The notes below the pieces were generated by a model, which saw nothing but the letters and a program-made list of their open reading frames with translations, had not been told where the DNA came from and did not search any database. A stretch of DNA of 22,659 bases from a virus. The stretch covers positions 1-22,659 of the IMG/VR virus record IMGVR_UViG_3300042691_012580. One strand, written 5' to 3'. Made by a program: the position numbers and the translations under genes. Of the stretch, positions 5,560 through 14,007 are shown piece by piece; position 1 is the stretch's first letter, and every line of letters begins with the position of its first letter.

Positions 5560-5905
5560 TCTTCGTGGATTGTGCGACTACGAATCGCGTGTGCAAGAGT
5601 GTAGCGGACTTGCGGCCGAATAATCAATGCTTAGTGCTTTTCGTAGTCGCGATTCGGTTTCCACGCCGAACAGCAAACGAATCCTGAGCGACTATACGGT
5701 CAGTCGTCAAGATCGGTATTGACTGAATTGCAACCTTCTGCAAACACAGCGACGACTGCCGGTAGCCCTGCAGCCGTCTCCCAGTGCTGTGCTGCTGGCT
5801 TCGCTTTTTATCCGCTGCTGCCAAGCATTATGGATTCATGATTTTCAGCCGGGTGACTTGATTTCCGCCCCAGGGTTTCGGATGCTGTTCCCCGGAGGTG
5901 TCGCA
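5560..5905. other. Non-coding region with clustered inverted repeats
   Basis: No convincing gene is visible here on either strand. It holds an 11-bp inverted repeat at 5574-5584 and 5640-5650, a second, overlapping 9-bp pairing at 5581-5589 and 5648-5656, another GCGACTA at 5688-5694, and an 8-bp inverted repeat at 5701-5708 and 5751-5758. The arrangement would suit operators, an origin or a partition site. The plus-strand promoter of the 90-residue gene should also lie here, but I cannot pick out boxes. Confidence 0.5.
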
Positions 5906-6178
5906 ATGGCCGGCAAGATTGCTTTGGGTGTTTTAGTTTCATTTCTGCTTGTTGGGTTCGGATATGCTTTGCATCGTGAACAGTCCCGGCAAATCGAATT
6001 GCCGTTCCGTGTAAAACGCGTGGTGAGTTCCGACGATCATGAAGCCATCACAATTGACGGCATGCACCCACCATTCACAGTTCTCGTGTATGAAGGCCCG
6101 ACAATTCAGAGAACTGTCCCGGGTGAGATTGGACAACTCGGCGACGAAATTTGGATGACACCTCCCAGAGATCGTTAA
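5906..6178 (+). CDS. Membrane-anchored 90-residue protein, only plus-strand gene
   Basis: The ATG at 5906 follows GGAGG with seven-base spacing, a much better start than the upstream ATGs of the same frame. Residues 4-20 (KIALGVLVSFLLVGFGY) form one membrane helix or uncleaved signal. Residues 28-90 are a small, mostly beta-type soluble domain (RQIELPFRVKRVVSSDDHEAITIDG...FTVLVYEGPTIQRTVPGEIGQLGDEIWMTPP). I recognise no family. Its stop shares bases with the stop of the fibre gene on the opposite strand (TTAA at 6175-6178). Opposite orientation and its own ribosome binding site suggest an independently expressed gene, such as a moron (a cargo gene expressed from a prophage) or a superinfection-exclusion factor; that role is inference. 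Confidence 0.7.
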   Translation: MAGKIALGVLVSFLLVGFGYALHREQSRQIELPFRVKRVVSSDDHEAITIDGMHPPFTVLVYEGPTIQRTVPGEIGQLGDEIWMTPPRDR

Positions 6179-8553
6179 AGTTCAGCATCTACAAGCTGAC
6201 CGTAGGCGTAAACGAAGTCTCCCTGAAGCCACGCATAAAGCGGCTGAGCTACTGTAACACTTCCAGCCGTTCCGAATGGGCGTGACCAGATCAGAGACGC
6301 GTCCCCGGCATCGAACGCCGCAATCCCTGGCGGATCTGCGAAGGGCGTTATGTTCTGCATCTCGATCACGATATCTGTCAGGCCGATCAGCTCACCGTCA
6401 TTGCGGAACGTGAAGTAAGAACCGGGGATTCGGCCGGACCCGGGACTGAATCCTGTATCGGTCTTGAACTCAATCATCGGATTGCACTCAATTAGTGCCA
6501 GCGGAACGTTCTCGACAGGATCCGCAATTCCTCCGAAGTCGATGATTGAACAGTTTCCAGAGCCAAGCAGTGCGTTCAGTGCCGCCTCGATTTCGGCTTC
6601 AGTGGAGTACCAATCGAGCCAGCTCGTGAAATTGGTCCCTGGCATGTTCATGACCTTAAATCGAAACTGTTGTGGCTCTGCTGCTCTCGAATGCGGTGGT
6701 GCAAAGTATTTGATGTACAGCAGCGAATCAGCGACATCACCGACGCCATCGTACCGCCAGCCGCCTGAAATGCCTGCGGTTCGTGTACCGAATACGCTGC
6801 TTCCATCGCATCCAAACGCCTGCGCTCCGAGCCGAAATTCAGTGCCATCGATCCACGTATCGGCCCCGTGTGCGTTGATACGGAACCGATTGTTTGCGAT
6901 GTACTGGTCCTGATAAATGATGTCATACGCCCACGAGAAATATGATCCAGGGACACCATCGAACATCGCTGTCAACACGTTGTTGTCTGGCGGTGAGATG
7001 GACCCAAATGTAGTCAGAAGCTCAACAATAGCACCGTCAGAAACCTGCAATCGTGCTGCCGTGCGTTCCCGAACGCTGTCGAAGATCTTCGCAAAGATCG
7101 GACAAATGACGTACCCTGATTCACACGGGATAATGTCTGGAATCGCAATAGTGGCATTGCAGTGAGATTGCCAAGTGCGTTCCCATACGCCAGCGGTGAT
7201 CGTCCAAGACTCTACGACCGACGCCCGAATCAAATCACCGCTTCCGCGCGGCGAAGGCGAGCAAATTACAGAATTGCTCGGACCTGATCCAATTGATTGA
7301 ATTCCTAGCAGGCTCAACCCGGTCACATCCGGAACCGCAGATGCTTCCTCAAACATCTCCGACACTGACACAACTGCGGATCTGCCGAACTCGAATCCAA
7401 CGGCAGAAGTCATTTCTCCGGTCCCGGTGTCGTAACTGGCTGCCGCCATTCCAGCGCGACGCGTCGATGTGACACCATCACCACCTGCGATTACTTCTGC
7501 GACAATCGGCCCGTTGTCTGGCGCTATGTTTACAAAGTTGACCGTGAGCACATTGCCTACCCATTGCACTTCGCCGGGATCATCAGCTGGCACCAGTCCC
7601 GTATTTGCAACAACAAAGGAACCGAGCGATGCACCAAATGCAGCAGTGAAATCTGAAATGTCATCTGTCGTCGATGTGTACGTAAACTGAGCACCGCCGG
7701 GAAACGTCAGCCGAAACTGAGCACCAGAAACCACCTGTGTTGTCGTGAGCGTAAACACGCCGATCGTCGTTGACGTGTCGTTTGTGGCATCGTATTCCAC
7801 ACCACCGGCAGACAGGCTATACGTGCCGGTCGTCGCAATCGCTGAGATATCGCCGCCAGCAACCGACCATTCCACTTCCACCGTGATAGGCTTTAGCGGC
7901 CATGGTCCGCCGGTCACAGTGGCTGCGACACAATCTGCGGTGGCCTCAAACAGCGTTTCCACGGCAGACGCTGTCGAGTTGTACGGAATCGTGATTGTCT
8001 CGTTTGACGTGCGAGTCTTCAGGTATACGTTTCCGTCTCGCAGGCCGTGCGCGTGCAGGATGTATTCCTTCGTCGCTGTGTTGCTCGTGAAGTCAACGAA
8101 CTCGACAAATGGAACACGCTCGCCAACGATGACGAAGTCTCCACCGCTCAAGCCAGCTGCGTTTGTAATTGACTGGCCCGCGACCAGTCCGACTGCCGTG
8201 TCGGTTATCAAATCGCAGAACAATCCGGTGAGTGTCGCCGATTCAATCGTTGTGCCGTCAATGGAATTCAGTTTCACGACTGACAAAGCCTCGGCGACAT
8301 TAGCCGAAAGTGTCCCACTGTTGCGATTTCCGCAGGCACTGAATGACGGATATGCCGCCGCTCCGATGGCGTATTTGTTGAGCGTTGCCGTGAGATTTGG
8401 AACCACGCCCGTGATCGCATCGGCTCCGTAATGATGCCGCCAGAATGAGCCCGGGCCGTATTCCCAGACCGTTGTGCCGTCCGTCTTGTCGATGCCTTTG
8501 ATTGTCACGGCCTGAATTTGCCGACAGCAGGCACAAGCGAGTTGCATCATCAT
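6175..8553 (-). CDS. Large fibre-like distal tail protein
   Basis: This 792-residue protein ends the late operon, where receptor-binding fibres usually lie. Most of it is beta-rich, serine/threonine- and glycine-rich. At least two regions (about 150-260 and 265-360) look like divergent copies of a roughly 100-residue unit built around a TLTxxG...YNST...SAVETLF...VTGGPWP pattern, and a third weaker one lies near 650-700 (FRFKV...STEAEIEAALNALL). Both ends resemble half of a PQQ-type propeller repeat: KGIDKTDGTTVWEYGPG near the N-terminus and AAFDAGDASLIWSRPFG near the C-terminus, which may close a beta-propeller. A cysteine-rich start (LACACCRQ) is odd. The first of three tandem ATGs is preceded by GGAG at seven bases. 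The fibre role is inferred from position and composition. Confidence 0.72.
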   Translation of the reverse strand: MMMQLACACCRQIQAVTIKGIDKTDGTTVWEYGPGSFWRHHYGADAITGVVPNLTATLNKYAIGAAAYPSFSACGNRNSGTLSANVAEALSVVKLNSIDGTTIESATLTGLFCDLITDTAVGLVAGQSITNAAGLSGGDFVIVGERVPFVEFVDFTSNTATKEYILHAHGLRDGNVYLKTRTSNETITIPYNSTASAVETLFEATADCVAATVTGGPWPLKPITVEVEWSVAGGDISAIATTGTYSLSAGGVEYDATNDTSTTIGVFTLTTTQVVSGAQFRLTFPGGAQFTYTSTTDDISDFTAAFGASLGSFVVANTGLVPADDPGEVQWVGNVLTVNFVNIAPDNGPIVAEVIAGGDGVTSTRRAGMAAASYDTGTGEMTSAVGFEFGRSAVVSVSEMFEEASAVPDVTGLSLLGIQSIGSGPSNSVICSPSPRGSGDLIRASVVESWTITAGVWERTWQSHCNATIAIPDIIPCESGYVICPIFAKIFDSVRERTAARLQVSDGAIVELLTTFGSISPPDNNVLTAMFDGVPGSYFSWAYDIIYQDQYIANNRFRINAHGADTWIDGTEFRLGAQAFGCDGSSVFGTRTAGISGGWRYDGVGDVADSLLYIKYFAPPHSRAAEPQQFRFKVMNMPGTNFTSWLDWYSTEAEIEAALNALLGSGNCSIIDFGGIADPVENVPLALIECNPMIEFKTDTGFSPGSGRIPGSYFTFRNDGELIGLTDIVIEMQNITPFADPPGIAAFDAGDASLIWSRPFGTAGSVTVAQPLYAWLQGDFVYAYGQLVDAEL

Positions 8554-8569
8554 GATTCGGCTCCAGTCG

Positions 8570-8974
8570 TTACGGAACCTGAATTCCGGTTGATGAAACC
8601 GACAAATTGAGCTGCGTGGACGTTGCGGCGACCCCCAAGCGTGTAATGTAATCGCCCGTAGCCTTATCAGCGTTTGGCATGATCCCGCCCGCCGTGCGTG
8701 AGACTAGGTATGTTTCTCCAACGGTCATCGTCGTGCCGACCAAAATGACTGACCCGCTCATTGCGATGATGCCATATCCATCTGTTACGCCGGGCGTCAT
8801 TGCGATTCCTTCACTGGCCGCCAGTGCCGATGAGGCATTCGCATCTGCTAAAACATACTTTCCAGCACTCTTCACAACTGCTTGCCCAACGCCGATTGTC
8901 GCGCCATAAACGACGAGCTTCGTTTTTGTAGATGCCGTGGGGCGAACTGCTGAAATACTGCTGAGATCAGACAT
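8570..8974 (-). CDS. Small beta-rich virion (decoration- or tail-associated) protein
   Basis: This 134-residue, alanine/glycine/threonine-rich protein has alternating short strands and few charges: LVVYGATIGVGQAVVKSAGKYVLADANAS, GYGIIAMSGSVILVGTTMTVGETYLVSRTAGGIMP and DYITRLGVAATSTQLNLSVSSTGIQVP. This pattern recurs in small phage structural proteins annotated as decoration or DUF2190-like. Here it sits between the distal tail proteins and the fibre, so it may decorate the tail or fibre and not the capsid. No catalytic motif is seen. Confidence 0.65.
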   Translation of the reverse strand: MSDLSSISAVRPTASTKTKLVVYGATIGVGQAVVKSAGKYVLADANASSALAASEGIAMTPGVTDGYGIIAMSGSVILVGTTMTVGETYLVSRTAGGIMPNADKATGDYITRLGVAATSTQLNLSVSSTGIQVP

Positions 8975-8989
8975 TTTCTAAGTATCCCT

Positions 8990-9370
8990 TCATCGTGATG
9001 CCATGGCGTGACAGTCGCCAAAAAAATGCCAGTGGCCATCAATAAACCGAATCACGCCATATGTGTTCGTGACGTGATTTGCATTTTCAGAATGATTCCA
9101 AACCGTCAACTGCAGCGAGGTTTCAACATACTCCTCATCGGCTGTTGACCACCTGCAAACAGTCGCCAGGCAACTCGATGCTCCTGTCAATGCGTGCGTT
9201 GCCGCCGGAAGGTCTTCGTCGAGAATCACAGCGTGCTCAGAAAACGCTGATGCTTTTCTTTTCTGAGGAGCCTCAACGACTTCCGCAGACATCCGTTTTC
9301 GCTGCCTGTCACTTTTAATCACATCGCGAAGCTGGGCGTCATATTCCGGGCTGATCAGTCCTCCGTTCAT
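8990..9370 (-). CDS. Hypothetical 126-residue tail-region protein
   Basis: The start chosen is the ATG at 9370-9368, which overlaps the stop of the preceding gene as TAATG; five more codons are open upstream. It begins MNGGLISPEYDAQLRDVIKSDRQRKRM, a helical basic segment, and ends in a beta-type domain with several tryptophans and histidines (TSLQLTVWNHSENANHVTNTYGVIRFIDGHWHFFGDCHAM). The family is not recognised. It is a probable structural or assembly protein of the tail tip, because the genes on both sides are tail genes. Confidence 0.65.
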   Translation of the reverse strand: MNGGLISPEYDAQLRDVIKSDRQRKRMSAEVVEAPQKRKASAFSEHAVILDEDLPAATHALTGASSCLATVCRWSTADEEYVETSLQLTVWNHSENANHVTNTYGVIRFIDGHWHFFGDCHAMASR

Positions 9371-10278
9371 TATGGACCTGCCCACGATGTCACGCCCGGC
9401 AGGACTGTGAAATCGCCTTCCTCGTATTTGTCAATCTCAAGATAGATGACATTGTCTGGAGTAGGCACGTCGAGCTTCACTCCGGCCTCATCTAATGCCG
9501 CAGGCTCTGACGGCTCGCTTCCATCTGTGGCGATTATCGTCCTCAGTTCTCCAGCATACTTTTCTCGAAATCCTGCATTAAGCGGCCGCCCCTGATGCTT
9601 ATCACGTTCGTCGACTAAAAGCTCATAGGCGAATTCAAAATACTCCGTGTCGTTTCTCCGCTTTACCTCGCTCAGAAAGTTGCTCGGAAACACTACCCTG
9701 GCCATGTTGGTGCCGATGTACCAATTGCCGATCTGAATCGGGGAAATGTTCACGCGATTTCTCAGGGACAGAACCAACGACTCAACGCCTGAATCAATCG
9801 CCACGTTGACGGTGACACTGATTCCAATTGTGTTTTCCTCGATCGACTGCGCGACAGGATCTCCAGCCGTGTTCAAAATTGGCTTATCGTCACGATCACG
9901 GGTGATGGCTTTTTCTCGTGTTCCTCCGATTGGCTTAATGATTGGTAGGTCATTCGTCGGATCCTCATCGGTGGCCTGCGTGTCGTTCTTGGAGGCTTCG
10001 TCGCTCCAGTCCGTTTTGTAAAGGTAAACACCGCCCTCAATCTGATTGCAGGAAACGCCTCGACAGCTCACGAGCGGCCACAAAGAATTGTAGGCCGAAT
10101 AGTTTGTGCCTTCGATCGGAAGGCCAGCAAACAAACCGGCAATTTGCGATGGTGCCATGTCTGCGAGTGTTGCTGAAATAGTCGTCTTAAGCGTCCACTC
10201 CATTGTGGCTGTAAACACGCCCTTCTTTTTTTCTTCGTCCCATTTCGTGAGCGTAGAACTAATTGCAGTCGCTGCCAT
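9370..10278 (-). CDS. Distal tail or baseplate-region protein following the tape measure
   Basis: This 302-residue protein is coupled to the tape measure gene by a TAATG overlap. It is mixed alpha/beta: a beta-rich first half with TATMEWTLKTTISATLADM, a hydrophilic acidic stretch at 93-125 (SDEASKNDTQATDEDPTND), then a strand-rich region (IEENTIGISVTVNVAIDSGVESLVLSLRNRV) and a late segment FEFAYELLVDERDKHQGRPLNAGF. I do not recognise a named family. By position, immediately after the tape measure, it corresponds to the distal tail or first tip protein of siphoviruses; this is positional inference. Confidence 0.65.
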   Translation of the reverse strand: MAATAISSTLTKWDEEKKKGVFTATMEWTLKTTISATLADMAPSQIAGLFAGLPIEGTNYSAYNSLWPLVSCRGVSCNQIEGGVYLYKTDWSDEASKNDTQATDEDPTNDLPIIKPIGGTREKAITRDRDDKPILNTAGDPVAQSIEENTIGISVTVNVAIDSGVESLVLSLRNRVNISPIQIGNWYIGTNMARVVFPSNFLSEVKRRNDTEYFEFAYELLVDERDKHQGRPLNAGFREKYAGELRTIIATDGSEPSEPAALDEAGVKLDVPTPDNVIYLEIDKYEEGDFTVLPGVTSWAGP

Positions 10279-13007
10279 TACACCGCCCCCAGAATCATTG
10301 GTGATGGCTTGTTTGCGATTTTTGCCAAGTGCTTGTTAGTAGTCTTTTGCTCTGTCAGCTGCTTCTCTGGCGTCTTGTCTTTCTGCCCCGCATAGATTGC
10401 TTCTAAGGCAGCCTGAGACCCCTTCTCAAGATTGCTGACGAGAAAACTCGTTCGCTTGTTTCCAGCCGCAGCATCGCCTTGAGCGTTCATCGGACCTGAT
10501 GCCAAACTAGGGTCAATGGCGGGAAGTTCCGGGGCCGCAATGTTCAGTGCGGCTTGTGCTTCAAGTTCGAGTGCGTCAAAACTGTCTGCAAGCTGCGTTC
10601 CTAGTGCTTCTGTTTGCGTTTGTAGGCTTTGCTCAAGTTCAGTGAGTACACGCTCCGGAATGTCAGGCAAGGCCGCAACAGTAGATTCGAAACCTGTCAG
10701 GAGCGGAGTCCAGGCCAGTTCCAAATCTGCAGTTCCGCCGGATTTAATGAAGTCCCAAATGGCCCGCATTGCGTTGCCGATGTTGTCGGCAAGATTCGTG
10801 AAGATTGTGGCCGTGCCGCTGGCAATGTCGGTGAAAACATTGGTCCAGTTTTCCCCGAACCATGTCAGGTAAGCGGGAATTTTGTCGGTGATGAAATATG
10901 CGATGTCGTTGAACATTGTCACTGCACCGAGTGCGATGGTGGTCCAGACAAATTGAGTGATTGGTAGCAGGTTTTCAAAGTACCAGCGAAACTTCGTCAC
11001 CCATGACATCGTTGCCGCCAGCATACCACCGAACGTCGCTGTCGATGCTCCGAAAATGCCAGCAAACGCCGCCGATGCGACGGACCACAAGCCTACGAAC
11101 GCACCCCGGATCGTCATCATGACCTGCGTCGCAACGGGAGAAATTGCCAGCAGCCAGCCTTTCGATTTTTCGCTGATCTCCAACAGTCCAGTGAGGATCG
11201 GCTTAAATGCTGTCAGCCCAGCACCGCCAATTCCTCCAAGTGCCTGCATGAAGTTGTTTTTTATTCGCGACAGCATTCCTGACGTTGTGTTTCCCATCGT
11301 CTCTAGTGAACCGGCGTAGATTCCATTGCCTTCTGTCAGATGAGATAACGCCGCATCCATCTCCGTGATGCCGATTTGCCCGTCTGTGATCATCTTCGTG
11401 AGCGCTTCGCCGCTCTTGCCAGTTACGGCCGTCAATGCGTGGTAGATGTCGATGCCACGCTCTGCGAACTGGTTAATTTTATCTTGCTGGAAGGATCCGC
11501 GGTTCGCCCCCTGCTGATAAATGCGGGTAAGGTCTGAGAGTTCAGTTGATGTCGCGGCCGCAATCGTTGCGAGCTGGTCTGTCTTTCCAGCCAGATCGGC
11601 AGCAGCAACACCGGCTTTGAAAAGCAACCGACCTGAGTTCAGCACCTCTTCATTGTCGAACAGTCCCACAGACTTTGCCTGCTGCAAACTGGCGACAACT
11701 GCCTTGCCCTGCTCCATGTCTTTCAGCATCACGCCAAACACGGCCTGATTCTTTTCGGTGGCCATGGCCGTAGTGGCTGCCATGGCGACTGACGCTGCAC
11801 CGATCAACCCGATGGCATTAACGCCAAGTTTTACCGCCCCGGCTAAGCGGCCGCCAATTGAGCTTGCCACGCTCATGGCTGCACTGCCAGCAGATCGTGC
11901 CAACGTGGCAAACCCGGATGCCGCCTGCCCAGCCATCTTTCCGGCAAACATGACAGCCTGGCCAGTCAGCATAGCCGCTGTGCGTAAGGCTCGCATCGGA
12001 CTCGTGATTGCAATGACTGGCAACGATAACGCCTGAAACGCTGTCGTGGCGATTTTCACGCTTGTCGCTATACCCCGCATGGCAAATGCGCCGACCTTAC
12101 CAGTGGCTCCAAGTGCCAGCAGTCCACCGACAAGAATGCGTAGCTTTGGCGGAAGCATTCCGAGCCATTGCGTCATGACTTTCAGTGTGCCAATAAACCC
12201 CTTGAACACGAACCACACTTTGAACACCGTGATGGCAACGGATGTTGCTGCGGAAAACAGTGCTTTCATCGCCCCAGCAACTGCCATCAGCCCGGCAAAA
12301 AGCCATTTCACAGGCAGGAGCACAGTGTTAAGTGCCACTGTCATTGCCCTGAATACAAGGCCAGCCACCGCTCCTATCATCCGAATCGGAACCATCAGCA
12401 CGGCAAACGCAGACGCCAGCAAGTCGGCGAAAATCTGTGCTGCGTGGATTGAATGCACTAAGTGCAGCATTCCAGCGGACGCCGATCTGACGACGGATGA
12501 CAGCGCCCCAACCGTACCACCAACGACGCGAGCCCCGGACGCAATCGCCCGCATGGTAAATGCTGATTGCTGTGTCACCGTGGAGAGTCGCTGCAAGACT
12601 GGAGCCGCAACGCCAGCGGCCCCTCCGATCGAGGTTAGCCCGGATGTAGCAGAAGACGCTGATTTGTCGAGAACTCCAAAAGCTGTTCCTGCTGCTGTTG
12701 CGACCGCGCTAGCCTTTGACAGCGACGCCGCTACAAGATCCGCTGAGAATGCTGCGGAAATCATCGACGTTTCAACGATTTCGGCACCCGCTGCCACGGA
12801 GTCAAGCGTCGTGACCAGTTTCGTCGGTAATGTGCTGGACGATGCAAGCTGAGATGCGACACCGTTCAGTGTCGCGTAAGACGGCACAAGATTTGTCACG
12901 CCTACATGCACTCGATCAAGTTCTGACACAACCTGTCGCAGTCCGCGGAGTGATTCCTCATAAGCGACAGACAACCCGAAGTCGAGATCGTCAAGATTGC
13001 CGCTCAT
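10278..13007 (-). CDS. Tail tape measure protein
   Basis: This 909-residue protein sets tail length and helps DNA ejection. It is the longest gene and lies directly after the chaperone pair, as in lambda-like tails. Residues 90-415 are alanine/glycine/serine-rich with several hydrophobic helices. Residues 418-600 form the recognisable tape-measure domain (EKNQAVFGVMLKD...LFKAGVAAADLAGKTDQLATIAAATSTELSDLTRIYQQGANRGSFQQDKINQFAERGIDIYHALTA...GITEMDAALSHLT...SGMLSRIKNNF). More hydrophobic stretches at 615-720 could insert in the host membrane. At roughly 1.5 angstroms per residue, it would fit a tail of about 130 nm. It starts within the ATGA overlap with the chaperone frame. Confidence 0.88.
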   Translation of the reverse strand: MSGNLDDLDFGLSVAYEESLRGLRQVVSELDRVHVGVTNLVPSYATLNGVASQLASSSTLPTKLVTTLDSVAAGAEIVETSMISAAFSADLVAASLSKASAVATAAGTAFGVLDKSASSATSGLTSIGGAAGVAAPVLQRLSTVTQQSAFTMRAIASGARVVGGTVGALSSVVRSASAGMLHLVHSIHAAQIFADLLASAFAVLMVPIRMIGAVAGLVFRAMTVALNTVLLPVKWLFAGLMAVAGAMKALFSAATSVAITVFKVWFVFKGFIGTLKVMTQWLGMLPPKLRILVGGLLALGATGKVGAFAMRGIATSVKIATTAFQALSLPVIAITSPMRALRTAAMLTGQAVMFAGKMAGQAASGFATLARSAGSAAMSVASSIGGRLAGAVKLGVNAIGLIGAASVAMAATTAMATEKNQAVFGVMLKDMEQGKAVVASLQQAKSVGLFDNEEVLNSGRLLFKAGVAAADLAGKTDQLATIAAATSTELSDLTRIYQQGANRGSFQQDKINQFAERGIDIYHALTAVTGKSGEALTKMITDGQIGITEMDAALSHLTEGNGIYAGSLETMGNTTSGMLSRIKNNFMQALGGIGGAGLTAFKPILTGLLEISEKSKGWLLAISPVATQVMMTIRGAFVGLWSVASAAFAGIFGASTATFGGMLAATMSWVTKFRWYFENLLPITQFVWTTIALGAVTMFNDIAYFITDKIPAYLTWFGENWTNVFTDIASGTATIFTNLADNIGNAMRAIWDFIKSGGTADLELAWTPLLTGFESTVAALPDIPERVLTELEQSLQTQTEALGTQLADSFDALELEAQAALNIAAPELPAIDPSLASGPMNAQGDAAAGNKRTSFLVSNLEKGSQAALEAIYAGQKDKTPEKQLTEQKTTNKHLAKIANKPSPMILGAV

Positions 13008-13312
13008 GTTCCGCCTGCCATTCGTTGCTTGATTCTTTGCAGTATCTGTTGGGCCTCTGTTTGCTGTGGCCCGTCGTCAAATTTCAGCATGTACTTTTCT
13101 GGGCTATGGTCTTCAGGAGCCTCTGTGACTGAGCAGGAGACTTGCCAGTACGTTTGCATCGCTGCCCGGAGGTCATCTCGTTTCGTTCCGAATGGCCGAA
13201 TGCGGTAAAACGCCAGCCACCCAATCAGTTGATCTTCAGTTAGCTCCTCCCGCAGGTGATCCGGGCTGAGCGACTTGTCACCACCGACACCACACAAGCA
13301 AAGTTCATACAA
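13004..13312 (-). CDS. Tail assembly chaperone, T-like frame made by -1 frameshift
   Basis: This frame encodes the lambda gpT/DUF4035-like half of the chaperone: LSPDHLREELTEDQLIGWLAFYRIRPFGTKRDDLRA matches the family's WxAYYRxEPFG...RDDLRA pattern. It has no ATG start; the only listed initiator would be a TTG. The same frame is open upstream without a stop to the A_AAA_AAC heptamer at 13345-13339, so it is almost certainly expressed as a fusion with the preceding G-like protein. The fusion would have 233 residues and span 13704-13004. In lambda, gpG and gpGT bind the tape measure and recruit the tail tube protein. Its end overlaps the tape measure start as ATGA. Confidence 0.85.
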   Translation of the reverse strand: MYELCLCGVGGDKSLSPDHLREELTEDQLIGWLAFYRIRPFGTKRDDLRAAMQTYWQVSCSVTEAPEDHSPEKYMLKFDDGPQQTEAQQILQRIKQRMAGGT

Positions 13313-13335
13313 AACCTGCTCTGTAGTGTCCTCCC

Positions 13336-13704
13336 TCAGTTTTTTTCCGCGTTGTCCAACTCTTCGTCGATTTGCTGCTTCGTCTTGTTGTTTGCTCTGC
13401 CGATGGCGTCCATCAAATCGTTGAAAATCGGAGCACTTGCGTCCGCCAATGCTGCGGCGTCTTCCGACGTGAACGCTGGTGTTCCATCCTCATTGACAAC
13501 CGATAACGTGATCAGCTCAATTCTGGCCTTTTCACCTTCCGGGTTGTCTTTCGTCGCTGGCTTGCTCAGTCGTTTCAATACTCCCATGGGAAGTTGCTTT
13601 ACGCGAACCATCACGTCCGGATGATGCTTCAGCGCCAGTTCTTCGACTTTGCACGCGACAATCTGCCGTGCGTTGTGTGATCCAATGAAAACAGGTTCTG
13701 TCAT
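13336..13704 (-). CDS. Tail assembly chaperone, G-like
   Basis: This 122-residue acidic helical protein stands two genes after the tail tube and before the tape measure, where the G-type chaperone is expected. Its sequence has a short beta start (MTEPVFIGSHNARQIVACKVEELALKHHPDVMVRVKQLPMGVLKRLSKP), then SEDAAALADASAPIFNDLMDAIGRANNKTKQQIDEELDNAEKN. The last sense codons, GAA AAA AAC, immediately before TGA, form the slippery heptamer that sends a fraction of ribosomes into the T-like frame. The three-base gap to the upstream gene suggests coupling; the Shine-Dalgarno sequence is weak. Confidence 0.8.
   Translation of the reverse strand: MTEPVFIGSHNARQIVACKVEELALKHHPDVMVRVKQLPMGVLKRLSKPATKDNPEGEKARIELITLSVVNEDGTPAFTSEDAAALADASAPIFNDLMDAIGRANNKTKQQIDEELDNAEKN
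13339..13345 (-). promoter_or_regulatory. Programmed -1 ribosomal frameshift site A_AAA_AAC
   Basis: In the G-like frame the heptamer reads A AAA AAC, directly followed by TGA. It is a classic X_XXY_YYZ slippery sequence. Slippage by -1 enters the frame of the T-like ORF, which is open from the site to 13004. Gene order and function match the lambda G/GT system. Confidence 0.85.
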
Positions 13705-13707
13705 GGG

Positions 13708-14007
13708 TTACCCGTTAATGATGTTTCGGATCCTCTCAACCATTCGTTTTCGCACGATCGGCCGTCTGAGTCTCCATTGTTTCTTAAACCAGTCATGGGT
13801 GGGCGTTTCGGTGCCCGGGTACCGTTGTGGAAAACGCAGGCCAATTCGAGCCCGAGTGGATTTCACCCGAGCCCGAACAGCCTGACGTGTTTTGATGCGA
13901 CCTGGCGGCACGGCCGACCGCATTTCAGACGCCAAAAGCACCGCTTCAGATTCCACTGCTGCAGCGAGGTTTGCTTCCAGTGAATCGACAAACTCTTTGA
14001 ATGTCAC
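13708..14007 (-). CDS. Putative tail completion or neck protein (HK97 gp10-like, tentative)
   Basis: This 99-residue protein is strongly basic in its second half. The N-terminal helix TFKEFVDSLEANLAAAVESEAVLLASEMRSAVPP resembles the start of HK97 gp10-type proteins, which have a helix followed by an 'aP' motif. The rest (RIKTRQAVRARVKSTRARIGLRFPQRYPGTETPTHDWFKKQWRLRRPIVRKRMVERI) is arginine-rich with aromatic residues. In most siphoviruses this protein is encoded before the tail tube gene, not after it as here. The start overlaps the upstream gene as ATGA. The assignment is tentative. Confidence 0.6.
   Translation of the reverse strand: MTFKEFVDSLEANLAAAVESEAVLLASEMRSAVPPGRIKTRQAVRARVKSTRARIGLRFPQRYPGTETPTHDWFKKQWRLRRPIVRKRMVERIRNIING

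Noticed and set aside
5624-5824. Minus-strand frame of 66 codons in the repeat-containing gap
   Set aside because: No ribosome binding site, and its sequence is made of the inverted-repeat region; no protein-like features.
7745-8431. Plus-strand frame of 228 codons inside the fibre gene
   Set aside because: An antisense shadow of the beta-rich fibre protein, with low complexity and no start signal.
12046-12852. Plus-strand frame of 268 codons inside the tape measure
   Set aside because: An antisense shadow of the alanine-rich tape-measure codons; it is only threonine/alanine/proline-rich, and no start signal is seen.
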